Below, piece after piece: positions 35,597 to 43,126 of a stretch of 64,000 nucleotides of DNA; the first letter of the stretch is position 1, and the number at the start of each line of letters is the position of its first letter. The notes below the pieces were generated by a model that saw only the letters and a list, made by a program, of their open reading frames with translations, was not told the DNA's origin and made no database searches. The translations under genes and the position numbers were made by a program. The DNA lies in the NCBI GenBank assembly GCA_021791875.1, contig JAJYVU010000006.1:48571-112570 (forward strand). The letters are read 5' to 3'. Source of the stretch: Acidobacteriota bacterium. GTDB lineage: Bacteria > Acidobacteriota > Terriglobia > Terriglobales > Acidobacteriaceae.

Positions 35597-35990
35597 CGCC
35601 GCTCCTCTTCTTCAGCGTTTCAATTTCCTTGCTCAGCTCCACAATCCGCGCCGCATCCACCTTCCGATCCTTGATCAGGCTCATCACCAGATCCTCTGAC
35701 GATCCACCAAACAAACGCTCCACCACCTCCCGCACCGCCTGCCCCGCCGCCTTTTCCTTCGTCAGCACTGGATAATACTCATACGCCCGCCCCTTCAGCT
35801 TCCGCTTCACCTTGCCCTTCCGCGCCAGCACATTCAGCATCGTCTGCACCGTCGTGTAGGCCAGGTCCATTCCCTCCGGCAAATGTCGCTGCACCGTCTG
35901 CACATCGCTCGGCCCCTCCGTCCACAGCACCTGCATCATCTGCAGCTCCAGCGGAGTCAGCCCATCCGTCTCCTTCTTCCGTCGCGCCAT
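35589..35990 (-). CDS. BlaI/MecI/CopY-family transcriptional repressor
   Basis: A 133-residue winged-helix repressor: LTPLELQMMQVLWTEGPSDVQTVQRHLP, YTTVQTMLNVLARKGKVKRKLKGRAYEYYP, then a C-terminal dimerisation helix region (EDLVMSLIKDRKVDAARIVEL). It is normally inactivated by the M56 partner's protease activity. The ATG at 35990 follows TAGGAG. It heads an operon with the M56-TonB gene and probably represses it. Whether it also controls the distant beta-lactamase cannot be told. Confidence 0.93.
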   Translation of the reverse strand: MARRKKETDGLTPLELQMMQVLWTEGPSDVQTVQRHLPEGMDLAYTTVQTMLNVLARKGKVKRKLKGRAYEYYPVLTKEKAAGQAVREVVERLFGGSSEDLVMSLIKDRKVDAARIVELSKEIETLKKRSGDE

Positions 35991-35995
35991 AATAC

Positions 35996-36011
35996 TCCTA
36001 ATAAAATAGGA
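35996..36011 (-). promoter_or_regulatory. possible BlaI-type operator
   Basis: The dyad TCCTA-ATAAAA-TAGGA overlaps the ribosome site of the BlaI-like gene. A second similar half-site (TTTTTTTAGGAG) lies about 40 bases upstream. The symmetry and position suit autoregulation, but the sequence is not the classic TACA/TGTA BlaI box. Confidence 0.3.
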
Positions 36012-36158
36012 CACTACGCCCGCCCACACACCCTGTCAACTATTTTTTTAGGAGATCGACTCGGCCCAGGGAATCCTGCGCCTCGCCCTTAGCTCCCACC
36101 GGTGCCTGCAAGCTTGCTCTGTGTTCTGTGTCGCGAAGGCTTTTGCGCCGAAGGATAG

Positions 36159-36770
36159 CTAGCCCTTCCGCACCACCCATGTCGTCATCGCCCGCAGCCC
36201 CTGCACCACCGTCGTCTTCAGCGGATCAGCCAGCTCCCCCAGCCGCCCCGTCCACTCCATCAGCAGCGCCTCATCCACCAGGTACCGCTCCGACCCATCC
36301 GGCGACTTGTACCGCCGCCCACCCAGCGCCGTCACCCGGCTCTCCATCCCAATCGTCGAACCCAGCCGAGCAAAAAGCAGACCGCCCGGCTTCAGCTTCC
36401 GCCACACTCCCATCAGCATCTGCTCAAAATGAGCATCGTCGCGCGCAAAATGCAGCACCGCATTGCAAATCACCACATCCGCGCATGCATCTTCAAACGA
36501 CATCGACTCCACCGGCTCCACCCTGAAATTCTCCGCCCGCAGCCCCGGCGCCAGCCGCCCTGCCATCTCCCGCACAGCCTCGATCGCTCCCGCATTCGCA
36601 TCCGCCGCAAAAACCTCATATCTCTCCCGCAGCAGATAAACAAGGTTCCGCCCGCCGCCACACCCCGCGTCCAGCACCGTCATGCCCGGGGCAATCCGCC
36701 CCTTCAGCAGCTGATCAAACAAATAGATATCGATCTGCCCAAACTCTTCCTGCAACCTCAGTTTCGCCAT
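36159..36770 (-). CDS. class I SAM-dependent methyltransferase
   Basis: A 203-residue Rossmann-fold methyltransferase. Motif I is VLDAGCGGGRNLVYLL, followed by the acidic AADANAG, motif IV VVICNAVLHFARDD, and LKPGGLLFARLGS. It resembles the TehB/UbiE group of small-molecule methyltransferases. The substrate cannot be inferred. Its ATG and the upstream in-frame ATG (36769) of the divergent STAS frame overlap, so the two genes diverge with almost no space. The 168-base region downstream (35991-36158) holds only the BlaI leader. Confidence 0.87.
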   Translation of the reverse strand: MAKLRLQEEFGQIDIYLFDQLLKGRIAPGMTVLDAGCGGGRNLVYLLRERYEVFAADANAGAIEAVREMAGRLAPGLRAENFRVEPVESMSFEDACADVVICNAVLHFARDDAHFEQMLMGVWRKLKPGGLLFARLGSTIGMESRVTALGGRRYKSPDGSERYLVDEALLMEWTGRLGELADPLKTTVVQGLRAMTTWVVRKG

Positions 36771-36804
36771 GGACTCACCCTACCACCGCGCCGGCCGTGG
36801 CATA

Positions 36805-37170
36805 ATGGCACCCATGCTCGACTCCGCGCCATCCAAACCCACTCTCACCACCGAGGTACAGCGCTATTCCAACGGAGTCGTCCTCGTCATCTGCCACGGC
36901 CGCCTCGTCGCCGGAACCGCCGACATCCTTTACTCCACCGTCCGCGAACTCATCCCCGGCAGCTCCCGCATCATCCTCAAGCTCGCAGACGTCCAGCACA
37001 CTGACAGCATGGGCCTCGGAACCCTCGTCCGCCTCTACGTCGCCGCCAAATCCGCCGGCAGCAGCCTCGAACTCATGAACCTCGGCAAGCAGCTCCAGCA
37101 CCTCCTCGGAATCACCAACCTCCTCAACATCCTCACCGTCATCGGCGAATCCGGCACCAAATTCATGTAG
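36805..37170 (+). CDS. STAS-domain protein (anti-sigma-factor antagonist-like)
   Basis: A 121-residue single STAS domain with the typical VLVICHGRLVAGT and IILKLADVQHTDSMGLGTLVRLYV, where Ser is the phosphorylation site of SpoIIAA-like proteins. The domain ends in a helix with LGITNLLNILTVIGE. Starts at 36769, 36805 and 36814 are all possible, and none has a clear Shine-Dalgarno. No cognate kinase (RsbW-like) or sigma factor is nearby. Confidence 0.83.
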   Translation: MAPMLDSAPSKPTLTTEVQRYSNGVVLVICHGRLVAGTADILYSTVRELIPGSSRIILKLADVQHTDSMGLGTLVRLYVAAKSAGSSLELMNLGKQLQHLLGITNLLNILTVIGESGTKFM

Positions 37171-37186
37171 CGTCAGAAGAAAATCC

Positions 37187-37278
37187 GTGTGCCGCTTTCA
37201 AGCCGTCCTTTGGCTTGCGTGGGACCGGCATGAAGCGGCTGCCGGGTGCGGCTGCCCAGGTCCCGGCTTCGAGACCTG
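37187..37278 (+). repeat. GGGTGCC-type hairpin repeats, diverged copies 5 and 6
   Basis: GTGCCGC...CAAGCC-GTCCTTT-GGCTTG...GTGGGA (37189-37224) follows the family layout, with a 6-bp stem. Then GGGTGCGGCTGCC leads to CAGGTC-N10-GACCTG (37257-37278). Both lie in the gap between the converging STAS and cyclodeaminase-like genes. Confidence 0.5.
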
Positions 37279-37291
37279 CGATCTGCAAACC

Positions 37292-38203
37292 TCATCCCAC
37301 CCCGCCCAGTCCACGCCAAACCAGCACCGCTCCCACTAGATCCTCCACCGCCATCCCCACCGACTTGAACACCACCTGCCCCGCCGGAGCAGCCACCTTC
37401 CCCAGCAGAATCTCACCGAGCTCCGCAAATACCCGCGCCCCCGAAAGCCGCACGTCGCCCGACTCGCGCTCCACACCCGCTCTCGACTCGGCAATCACCG
37501 TGCTCTTGCGCATCGCCCTGTCGTCCAGCTCGCGCAGCTCGCCGCCCACCGCGCCCACCGCCAGCACCAGCGCATCAGGACGCAGCCACTCCCCGCGCAG
37601 CACCGGCTCCCGCGCCGCCGTCACCGTCACCACCACATCCGCCGCTGCGGCCTCTTCTATCTCCGCCGCTCGCGCACCCACTTCCTCCGCCAGCCGCTCC
37701 GCATTCCTCCGCGTCCGGCTCCAGATCCGAACGTCACCCAACTCTGGACGCACCCTCCGCAGCGACTCTACATGCGCCCGCGCCTGCACTCCCGCGCCCA
37801 GCACGCCCAAACTCCGCACCCCACTCCGACCCAGCACATCCAGCGCCACTGCCGAAACCGCCGCCGTCCTCATCTCCGTAATCAGCCGCCCATCCATCAC
37901 TGCCAGCGGCTCGCCCGTCTGCCCATCCAGCAGTTCGATCATCGCCAGGTGTGTCGGCTTCCCCAGCACCGCATTCCCCGGAAAAAACGTCACCGTCTTC
38001 ACCGCCATCACGCCGCCCGCCGTCACCGGCATCACCGCAAACCACCCCTTTTGCTCCTCGCCGCCCTCGCCCACACGCAGAATCGTCCGCAACGGCTGCT
38101 GCACCCGCCCCGCCGAATAATCCACCAAACCCTGCCGCACCGCCGGAATCAGCGCCTCATACCCCAGCACTCCCCGCACATCCTCTTCCCCGATATACCG
38201 CAT
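37292..38203 (-). CDS. ornithine cyclodeaminase / mu-crystallin family oxidoreductase
   Basis: A 303-residue NAD(P)-binding protein: GGVMAVKTVTFFPGN, LDGQTGEPLAVMDGRLITEMRTAAVSA (substrate-binding segment with Lys/Arg) and the Rossmann motif LGVLGAGVQARAH. The family includes ornithine cyclodeaminase, alanine dehydrogenase (Archaeoglobus type), ketimine reductase and lysine cyclodeaminase. The exact substrate is not decidable. GAGGAG precedes the ATG at 38203, so I discard the longer frame. Confidence 0.87.
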   Translation of the reverse strand: MRYIGEEDVRGVLGYEALIPAVRQGLVDYSAGRVQQPLRTILRVGEGGEEQKGWFAVMPVTAGGVMAVKTVTFFPGNAVLGKPTHLAMIELLDGQTGEPLAVMDGRLITEMRTAAVSAVALDVLGRSGVRSLGVLGAGVQARAHVESLRRVRPELGDVRIWSRTRRNAERLAEEVGARAAEIEEAAAADVVVTVTAAREPVLRGEWLRPDALVLAVGAVGGELRELDDRAMRKSTVIAESRAGVERESGDVRLSGARVFAELGEILLGKVAAPAGQVVFKSVGMAVEDLVGAVLVWRGLGGVG

Positions 38204-38353
38204 CGCTCCTCGAATCCTCCATGTGGCCAGTCGAACCGCACACATACAAAAACATCCACCGATCTCGAAGTGCACAAACACTACCGAACGGGTACCATTG
38301 ACGCGCTATCACGAAGTCTAAGGCAATAGGTTCGAACCCTTAGCAAGAGAGCT

Positions 38354-38401
38354 GGGTGCCCCACGTCCGCGAAGAAGACGTGGGAATCGGCCAAAGGCCG
38401 A
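38354..38401 (+). repeat. GGGTGCC double-hairpin repeat, copy 7
   Basis: GGGTGCCCCA leads into the stem CCCACGTC/GACGTGGG (38360-38367 and 38377-38384), then the second stem TCGGCC-AAA-GGCCGA (38387-38401). It is the most compact copy and defines the layout. The 690-base gap 38204-38893 that contains it also holds two terminators and a direct repeat, but no gene I can support. Confidence 0.75.
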
Positions 38402-38464
38402 CCACCCCATCCCAACCAGCACTTGCCGGTAATTAGCCCCAAAACTGCTATCCTAGAAATAGGA
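38399..38464 (+). repeat. segment homologous to 63838-63890 (possible IS-end remnant)
   Basis: CGACCACCCC, then TGCCGGTAATTAGCCCC and AAAACTGCTA, recur at 63838 as CGACCACCCC, TGCCGGAAATTACCCC and CAAACTGCTA. Here it continues into a perfect TCCTA-GAAA-TAGGA hairpin and a terminator. TGCTATCCT could also serve as an extended -10. Confidence 0.45.
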
Positions 38465-38472
38465 ACCAATAC

Positions 38473-38500
38473 AAAAAGGCGGCCAGAAAGCCGCCTTTTT
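38473..38500. terminator. orphan rho-independent terminator
   Basis: AAAAAGGCGGC (38473-38483) and GCCGCCTTTTT (38490-38500) form a perfect 11-bp stem with a CAGAAA loop. No plus-strand gene ends upstream within about 1.3 kb, so it may end a small untranslated transcript. sucA, approaching from the right, has its own terminator. Confidence 0.75.
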
Positions 38501-38671
38501 CACGTCTCAATGGGAGCCCACCGATACCCCGCAACCCAACACTGATTCTAAAAGACTTACTAGTCTAATCCTCCCGTAAACCTCCCCGAATCAACAACTT
38601 CCAGGACACTAATCAGAGCGCTTTTTTCACCCCCGAGAACCGGCAACCAGAGGCCAAAACGCGCGTCCATC

Positions 38672-38774
38672 CAATCAAATCAATCACATACCCACAAAAA
38701 CATAGGGTGTTAACGAATCAATAACGGGCACACCGCCCAATAAAATCAACGACTTCCCCACAAAAACCATAGGG
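38672..38774 (+). repeat. imperfect direct repeat around CCCACAAAAACATAGGG
   Basis: AATCAA...CCCACAAAAACATAGGG ends at 38707, and AATCAA...CCCACAAAAACCATAGGG ends at 38774, about 66 bases apart. Each copy carries a CCC...GGG dyad around an A-rich centre. The stretch is AT-richer than its surroundings. No gene is seen. Confidence 0.5.
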
Positions 38775-38805
38775 GTCTCGAAATGCCTTTCGGCGCCCCC
38801 AAAGC

Positions 38806-38840
38806 AAAACGGCCAGCGGCAAAGCCGCTGACCGTCTCAT
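38806..38840 (-). terminator. terminator of sucA
   Basis: On the minus strand GGTCAGCGGC-TTT-GCCGCTGGCC is followed by GTTTTGCTTTG, a stem-loop with a T-rich tail about 50 bases after the sucA stop. Confidence 0.65.
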
Positions 38841-38893
38841 ACTTCGTTAATCCAATGTTGGTGCCGAAGGCGCGTTAGACCTTGCGGCAGCGC

Positions 38894-41419
38894 CTACTTC
38901 ACCAGCTTCTCCGTCAGCGAGTGGTGAAACGCCAGTTCGATCAGCGTCCGCTGCTCCATCTCGTGCGCCTTCGCCGAACCTGTCGCCGGAGTCGCCGACG
39001 CCGACCGCTTCACGCTCAGCACCTGGCGCCCGCGTGCCAGCCGGCGCAGCCTTGGCATCACAAACGAGTGCGCGCCCATGTTCTCCGGCTCCTCCTGCAC
39101 CCACACCAGCTCGTGGGCATTGGGATGAGCCTCAATCGCAGCCGCCAGCTCCGCCTCCGGCCACGGATACATCTGGTCGAGAAACAGGATCCCCGTCTTA
39201 TCGTCCTTCCGCTTCTTCCGCTCCATCCGCAGCTCGTGGCCAATCTTGCCCGTGCACAGCAGCAGCCGCTCCGCATCCTGCACCTCGGTTTCAGGAAGCA
39301 CCGGCAAAAACCGCTCCCGGGTAAACTCCTCCACCCCGGAAACCGCATCCGGATGCCGCAGCATGCTCTTCGGCGTGAACAGCACCAGCGGCTTCTTCCA
39401 CCGCCGCAGCGCCTGTCGCCGCAGAAGGTGGAAGTACTGGGCCGCATTCGACGGCTGGCACACCTGTATGTTGTCCCGCGCCGTCAGTTGCAGATACCGC
39501 TCCACGCGCGCGCTCGAGTGCTCCGGCCCCTGGCCTTCGTACCCATGCGGCAGCAGCATAACCATCCCGCTCAGCAGCCCCCACTTGTCCTCGGCAGAGC
39601 TCACGAACTGGTCGATGATAATCTGCGCTCCGTTCGCAAAATCGCCAAACTGCGCCTCCCACAGCACCAGCGTCTCCGGATAATCCCGGCTGTACCCGTA
39701 CTCGAAACCCAGCACCCCGGCCTCTGACAGCGTCGAGTTGTAAACGTCATACGGCGCCTGCCCCTCCGCCAGGTGATTCAGCGGAATCCACAGGCTCTCA
39801 TCCTCGATATCCACCAACACGCTGTGCCGGTGGTTGAACGTCCCGCGCTGGCTGTCCTGCCCGGTCAGCCGCACCGGAGTCCCCGCCGTCACCAGCGAGC
39901 CAAACGCCAGCGCTTCGGCCATCCCATAGTCAAACGGCCGCTTGCCCTCGGTCATCTCGCGCCGCTGCTCCAGCAGCTTCTGGATCTTCGCATGAATGTG
40001 GAACCCGTCCGGATAGCTCGTCAGACCCACGCCCAGCCGCTCAATCTCCTCGCGGCTCAGCCCGGTCTCCACCTCGTACTCAGCCTTGTACGGCCCACCC
40101 TTATAAGGATCCCAGTACGGCGGCAGCGTCGCCACCACCGGCTTCTTCTCCATCTTGGTCGCCGCACGCTGGGCCTCGCCAAACTCGTGCTGCAGCTCCT
40201 TCACCCGCTCCGTAACATCCACGCCAATCCGCTTCGCGTAGATCTCATACAGCGCCGGATGCTCCTTGATCTTCGCGTACCGCAGCGGCTGTGTAATCGT
40301 CGGATCGTCCACCTCGCTGTGCCCGTGCCGCCGGTACCCAATCAGATCCACCACCACGTCCGACCCAAACGTGTACCGGTATTCCGCCGCCAGCGCCGCA
40401 ATCCGCACCACCGCGTCCGGGTCCTCGGCATTCACGTGGAAAATCGGAATCGGCAGCCGCTTCGCCAGATCCGAAGCATACCGGGACGAGTTCGACTCCT
40501 CCGGCTCCGCCGTAAACCCGATCAGGTTGTTCACAATCACGTGGATCGAACCACCCACGCTGAAGCCGTCCACGTTGCCCAGGTTCAGCGTCTCCGCCCA
40601 TATCCCCTGTCCTGCAAACGCCGCGTCTCCGTGGATCGTCACCAGCAGCACACCCTCTTCGCCGTCCGCGCCTTCCTGCCGCTCCATGCGAATCTGCTTG
40701 GCCTTCGTGCGACCCATCGCAATCGGATCAATCGCTTCCAGGTGGCTCGGGTTCGACGCCAGGTGCAGCGCCATCGTCTCGCCCGTCCGCACCTTCACCT
40801 CTGACGTCGCGCCCACGTGATACTTCACGTCGCCGCCGCCAAGGATGCTCCGCGGGTCCACATCCTCAAACTTCGCAAAGATGTCCACCGCCGGCTTCTC
40901 AAACGTATTCACCATCACGTTCAGCCGCCCGCGATGACTCATGCCCATCAGGCACTTCGTCGCGCCCAGTTCCGCCGCGCGATCCAGCAGCTCATCCAGA
41001 AACGGAATCAGCGCCGTCACGCCTTCCAGCGAAAACCGCTTCGTCCCCAGGTAGCGCGACTGAATCACCTGCTCAAAAATATCGGCGCGCGTCAGGTCTT
41101 CCAGAATCCGTCTCCGCACGTCGTCCGACAACTCCGGCGCGGGATCTGCCTCCATGCGTTCCTGAATCCAGCGGCGACGATCCGCCGAAGGAATATGCAT
41201 GTATTCCACGCCAACGGTCCCGCAATAGTACCGGCGGGCTTCTTCGGCGTCACGCCCGGTCGCAGCCCAGGCTTCAATCGGTGCAGGCTCAAGGTACTGG
41301 CCCAACGGATCTAGCTGGGCTTCCAGGTACCCCCAGCGGCGGTAGTGGTCAAAGATTCGTTCGCGTTGATAGACAGCAAGGGCGTCAGTCGGATTCAGGT
41401 CCAGTTTGGTAGCACTCAT
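38894..41419 (-). CDS. sucA: 2-oxoglutarate dehydrogenase E1 component
   Basis: Thiamine-diphosphate E1 of the 2-oxoglutarate dehydrogenase complex, which decarboxylates 2-oxoglutarate. The 841-residue protein has GMSHRGRLNVM, FHVNAEDPDAV, HGDAAFAGQGIWAETLNLG (ThDP/Mg region), DLIGYRRHGHSEVDDP, and GQDSQRGTFNHRH with YGYSRDYPETLVLWEAQFGDF in the pyrimidine domain. It is about 90 residues shorter than E. coli SucA, chiefly at the N-terminus (the E2-binding tail). The ATG at 41419 gives MSATKLDLNPTD. No sucB or lpd is adjacent, so E1 is encoded alone here. Confidence 0.95.
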   Translation of the reverse strand: MSATKLDLNPTDALAVYQRERIFDHYRRWGYLEAQLDPLGQYLEPAPIEAWAATGRDAEEARRYYCGTVGVEYMHIPSADRRRWIQERMEADPAPELSDDVRRRILEDLTRADIFEQVIQSRYLGTKRFSLEGVTALIPFLDELLDRAAELGATKCLMGMSHRGRLNVMVNTFEKPAVDIFAKFEDVDPRSILGGGDVKYHVGATSEVKVRTGETMALHLASNPSHLEAIDPIAMGRTKAKQIRMERQEGADGEEGVLLVTIHGDAAFAGQGIWAETLNLGNVDGFSVGGSIHVIVNNLIGFTAEPEESNSSRYASDLAKRLPIPIFHVNAEDPDAVVRIAALAAEYRYTFGSDVVVDLIGYRRHGHSEVDDPTITQPLRYAKIKEHPALYEIYAKRIGVDVTERVKELQHEFGEAQRAATKMEKKPVVATLPPYWDPYKGGPYKAEYEVETGLSREEIERLGVGLTSYPDGFHIHAKIQKLLEQRREMTEGKRPFDYGMAEALAFGSLVTAGTPVRLTGQDSQRGTFNHRHSVLVDIEDESLWIPLNHLAEGQAPYDVYNSTLSEAGVLGFEYGYSRDYPETLVLWEAQFGDFANGAQIIIDQFVSSAEDKWGLLSGMVMLLPHGYEGQGPEHSSARVERYLQLTARDNIQVCQPSNAAQYFHLLRRQALRRWKKPLVLFTPKSMLRHPDAVSGVEEFTRERFLPVLPETEVQDAERLLLCTGKIGHELRMERKKRKDDKTGILFLDQMYPWPEAELAAAIEAHPNAHELVWVQEEPENMGAHSFVMPRLRRLARGRQVLSVKRSASATPATGSAKAHEMEQRTLIELAFHHSLTEKLVK

Positions 41420-41563
41420 AAGTGATTGGAAGCTGGCACCGCGAAAATCCCGCGTACGCGCGATGCGCAACTCTTTATTTTACTCCGCCCGGCGCTTTCT
41501 CACAGACCGCGCGGCAAATTGCGCATCGCTTTCCCACCACTCGAATTGCAGAAGTCGACAACT

Positions 41564-42760
41564 CTACCGTGTCACCTTCAGCATCACCACACCATGGCCC
41601 GGAAGCTCGACCGTGTAGTCTCCATTCGTCGCCTTCACATCCTCATGCTTCCACAAATCGCGCATCCGCGCATCTGCCGGAAATCCGATCATCGACAGCT
41701 TGAAGGTCATCACGTGCGGGTTATAGCTCGTGTTGAATAGCCCCACCGCTTTGGCTCCGCCCTCCAGCGGCTTCACCCACACCTGCAGCGGTCCCTGCTC
41801 CCAGATCCGATTCCCTTCCTTGCCCAGCCGGTCCTGGTCCACCGCAATCACTTCGCGATTCGTCAGAATCGACACCGTCGCCGGCGTCATCTTCGACAGG
41901 TCATTGCCCGCAATCAGAGGCGCTGCCAGAATCGCCCATAGCGACATGTGCGTGCGATACTCCTCATTCGTCATGCCGCCGTTGCCGATCTCCAGCATGT
42001 CCGGATCATTCCAGTGCCCCGGCCCGGCAAACTTCCCAAGCCCCGCCTGCGTAAACCCGATATGCGCCATCCGCGCATAATTGTCCTGAATATCGCCCGT
42101 CGTGCGCCACAGATTCCCGCCTACACCCGCGCCCCACTTCCATACCGACGTCGTCCCGTACTGGCACAGGCTGAACACAATCGGCCGGCCCGTCGCCACC
42201 AGCGCTTTGTGCATCTTCTCGTACGCCGCTTCCTGCATCGCACGCTGCTTCGCGAGATTGCTCCCGGCTTCCTTATGGATAATCTCGCCATAACTGCACA
42301 GGTCGTACTTCAGATAATCCACGCCCCACTTCGCATACGTCTCCGCATCCTGCCTCACATGCCCATAGCTGCCCGTATATCCGGCACATGTCTTCGGCCC
42401 GGGCGAAGAATAAATCCCAAACTTCAGCCCCAGCGAATGTACATACTTCACCAGCCCGGGCATATCCGGAAACTTGCTGTTCGGCTCAATGAACCCCTGC
42501 GCATTCCGCTTCCCCTGCCACGTGTCGTCAATAATGATGTACTTGTACCCGGCCGCGGCCATCCCGCTCGTCACCATCGCCTTGGCTGCCGCTTTCACAT
42601 CGGCCTCATCCACATGAGTCCCAAAGTGATTCCAGCTGTTCCAACCCATCGGCGGCGTCGGCGACAGCTCCGCGGCTGTCGGATACGGCTTCTGCGCATA
42701 AAGCGCGGACGTCACAAGCAATGCAGCTCCCAATACCCCAATACGGCGCAATAATTTCAC
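41564..42760 (-). CDS. GH27 alpha-galactosidase, secreted
   Basis: Exported glycoside hydrolase of 398 residues that releases alpha-linked galactose. The signal peptide (VLGAALLVTSALYAQ) is followed by the GH27 opening TPPMGWNSWNHFG. The nucleophile is Asp153 in YLKYDLCSYG, and the acid/base Asp lies in GHWNDPDMLEIGN (249-260). A C-terminal beta domain completes the protein. The GTG at 42760 follows GAGGAG, ruling out the longer frame. Its neighbours are a tRNA gene and a sugar-sensing type regulator. Galactose released could feed galT. Confidence 0.94.
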   Translation of the reverse strand: MKLLRRIGVLGAALLVTSALYAQKPYPTAAELSPTPPMGWNSWNHFGTHVDEADVKAAAKAMVTSGMAAAGYKYIIIDDTWQGKRNAQGFIEPNSKFPDMPGLVKYVHSLGLKFGIYSSPGPKTCAGYTGSYGHVRQDAETYAKWGVDYLKYDLCSYGEIIHKEAGSNLAKQRAMQEAAYEKMHKALVATGRPIVFSLCQYGTTSVWKWGAGVGGNLWRTTGDIQDNYARMAHIGFTQAGLGKFAGPGHWNDPDMLEIGNGGMTNEEYRTHMSLWAILAAPLIAGNDLSKMTPATVSILTNREVIAVDQDRLGKEGNRIWEQGPLQVWVKPLEGGAKAVGLFNTSYNPHVMTFKLSMIGFPADARMRDLWKHEDVKATNGDYTVELPGHGVVMLKVTR

Positions 42761-42998
42761 AGCGATCTCCTCACATAGGCATTTGCGGTGCGTAAGGAGT
42801 GTACGAACGCAGCTCACCTCCGTGCAAGCGTTTGCATGGCTGCGCATAATCCCGGCCGGAACGCACCCTCCTCCAGCAACGGATTGCGCCTGCTCGCTCA
42901 TCGGCAACGCAGTGTGCGGCGCCCCCGTTCCGCGGCATTTACGCCATCTCAGGCGGATGGTAAACTCATGAAACAACGCGGGCGCATCTCGTACGTGC

Positions 42999-43090
42999 GG
43001 AGAGGTGGCGGAGCCCGGTTGAACGCACCTGACTCGAAATCAGGCATAGTCGTAAGGCTATCGGGGGTTCGAATCCCTCCCTCTCCGCCA
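42999..43090 (+). tRNA. tRNA-Ser (CGA)
   Basis: Acceptor arms GGAGAGG/CCTCTCC, anticodon stem CCTGA/TCAGG with loop CTCGAAA and anticodon CGA (43035-43037), a long class II variable arm (ATAGTCGTAAGGCTAT), T-loop GGTTCGAATCC and an encoded CCA. It is divergent from the alpha-galactosidase and convergent with the regulator. Confidence 0.95.
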
Positions 43091-43126
43091 GTCCCCTGAA
43101 GAAACAGCCCGGCCGCAAAATCCCCC

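Noticed and set aside
5643..36011. BlaI/M56 pair as the regulator of the beta-lactamase
   Set aside because: The genes are about 28 kb apart, the M56 protein lacks a penicillin sensor, and I see no copy of the 35996 dyad before the beta-lactamase.
38310..38345. tRNA-like T-arm (GGTTCGAACC) that might mark a tRNA fragment or attachment site
   Set aside because: The flanking bases do not form a five-base T-stem, and no acceptor or anticodon arm is present.
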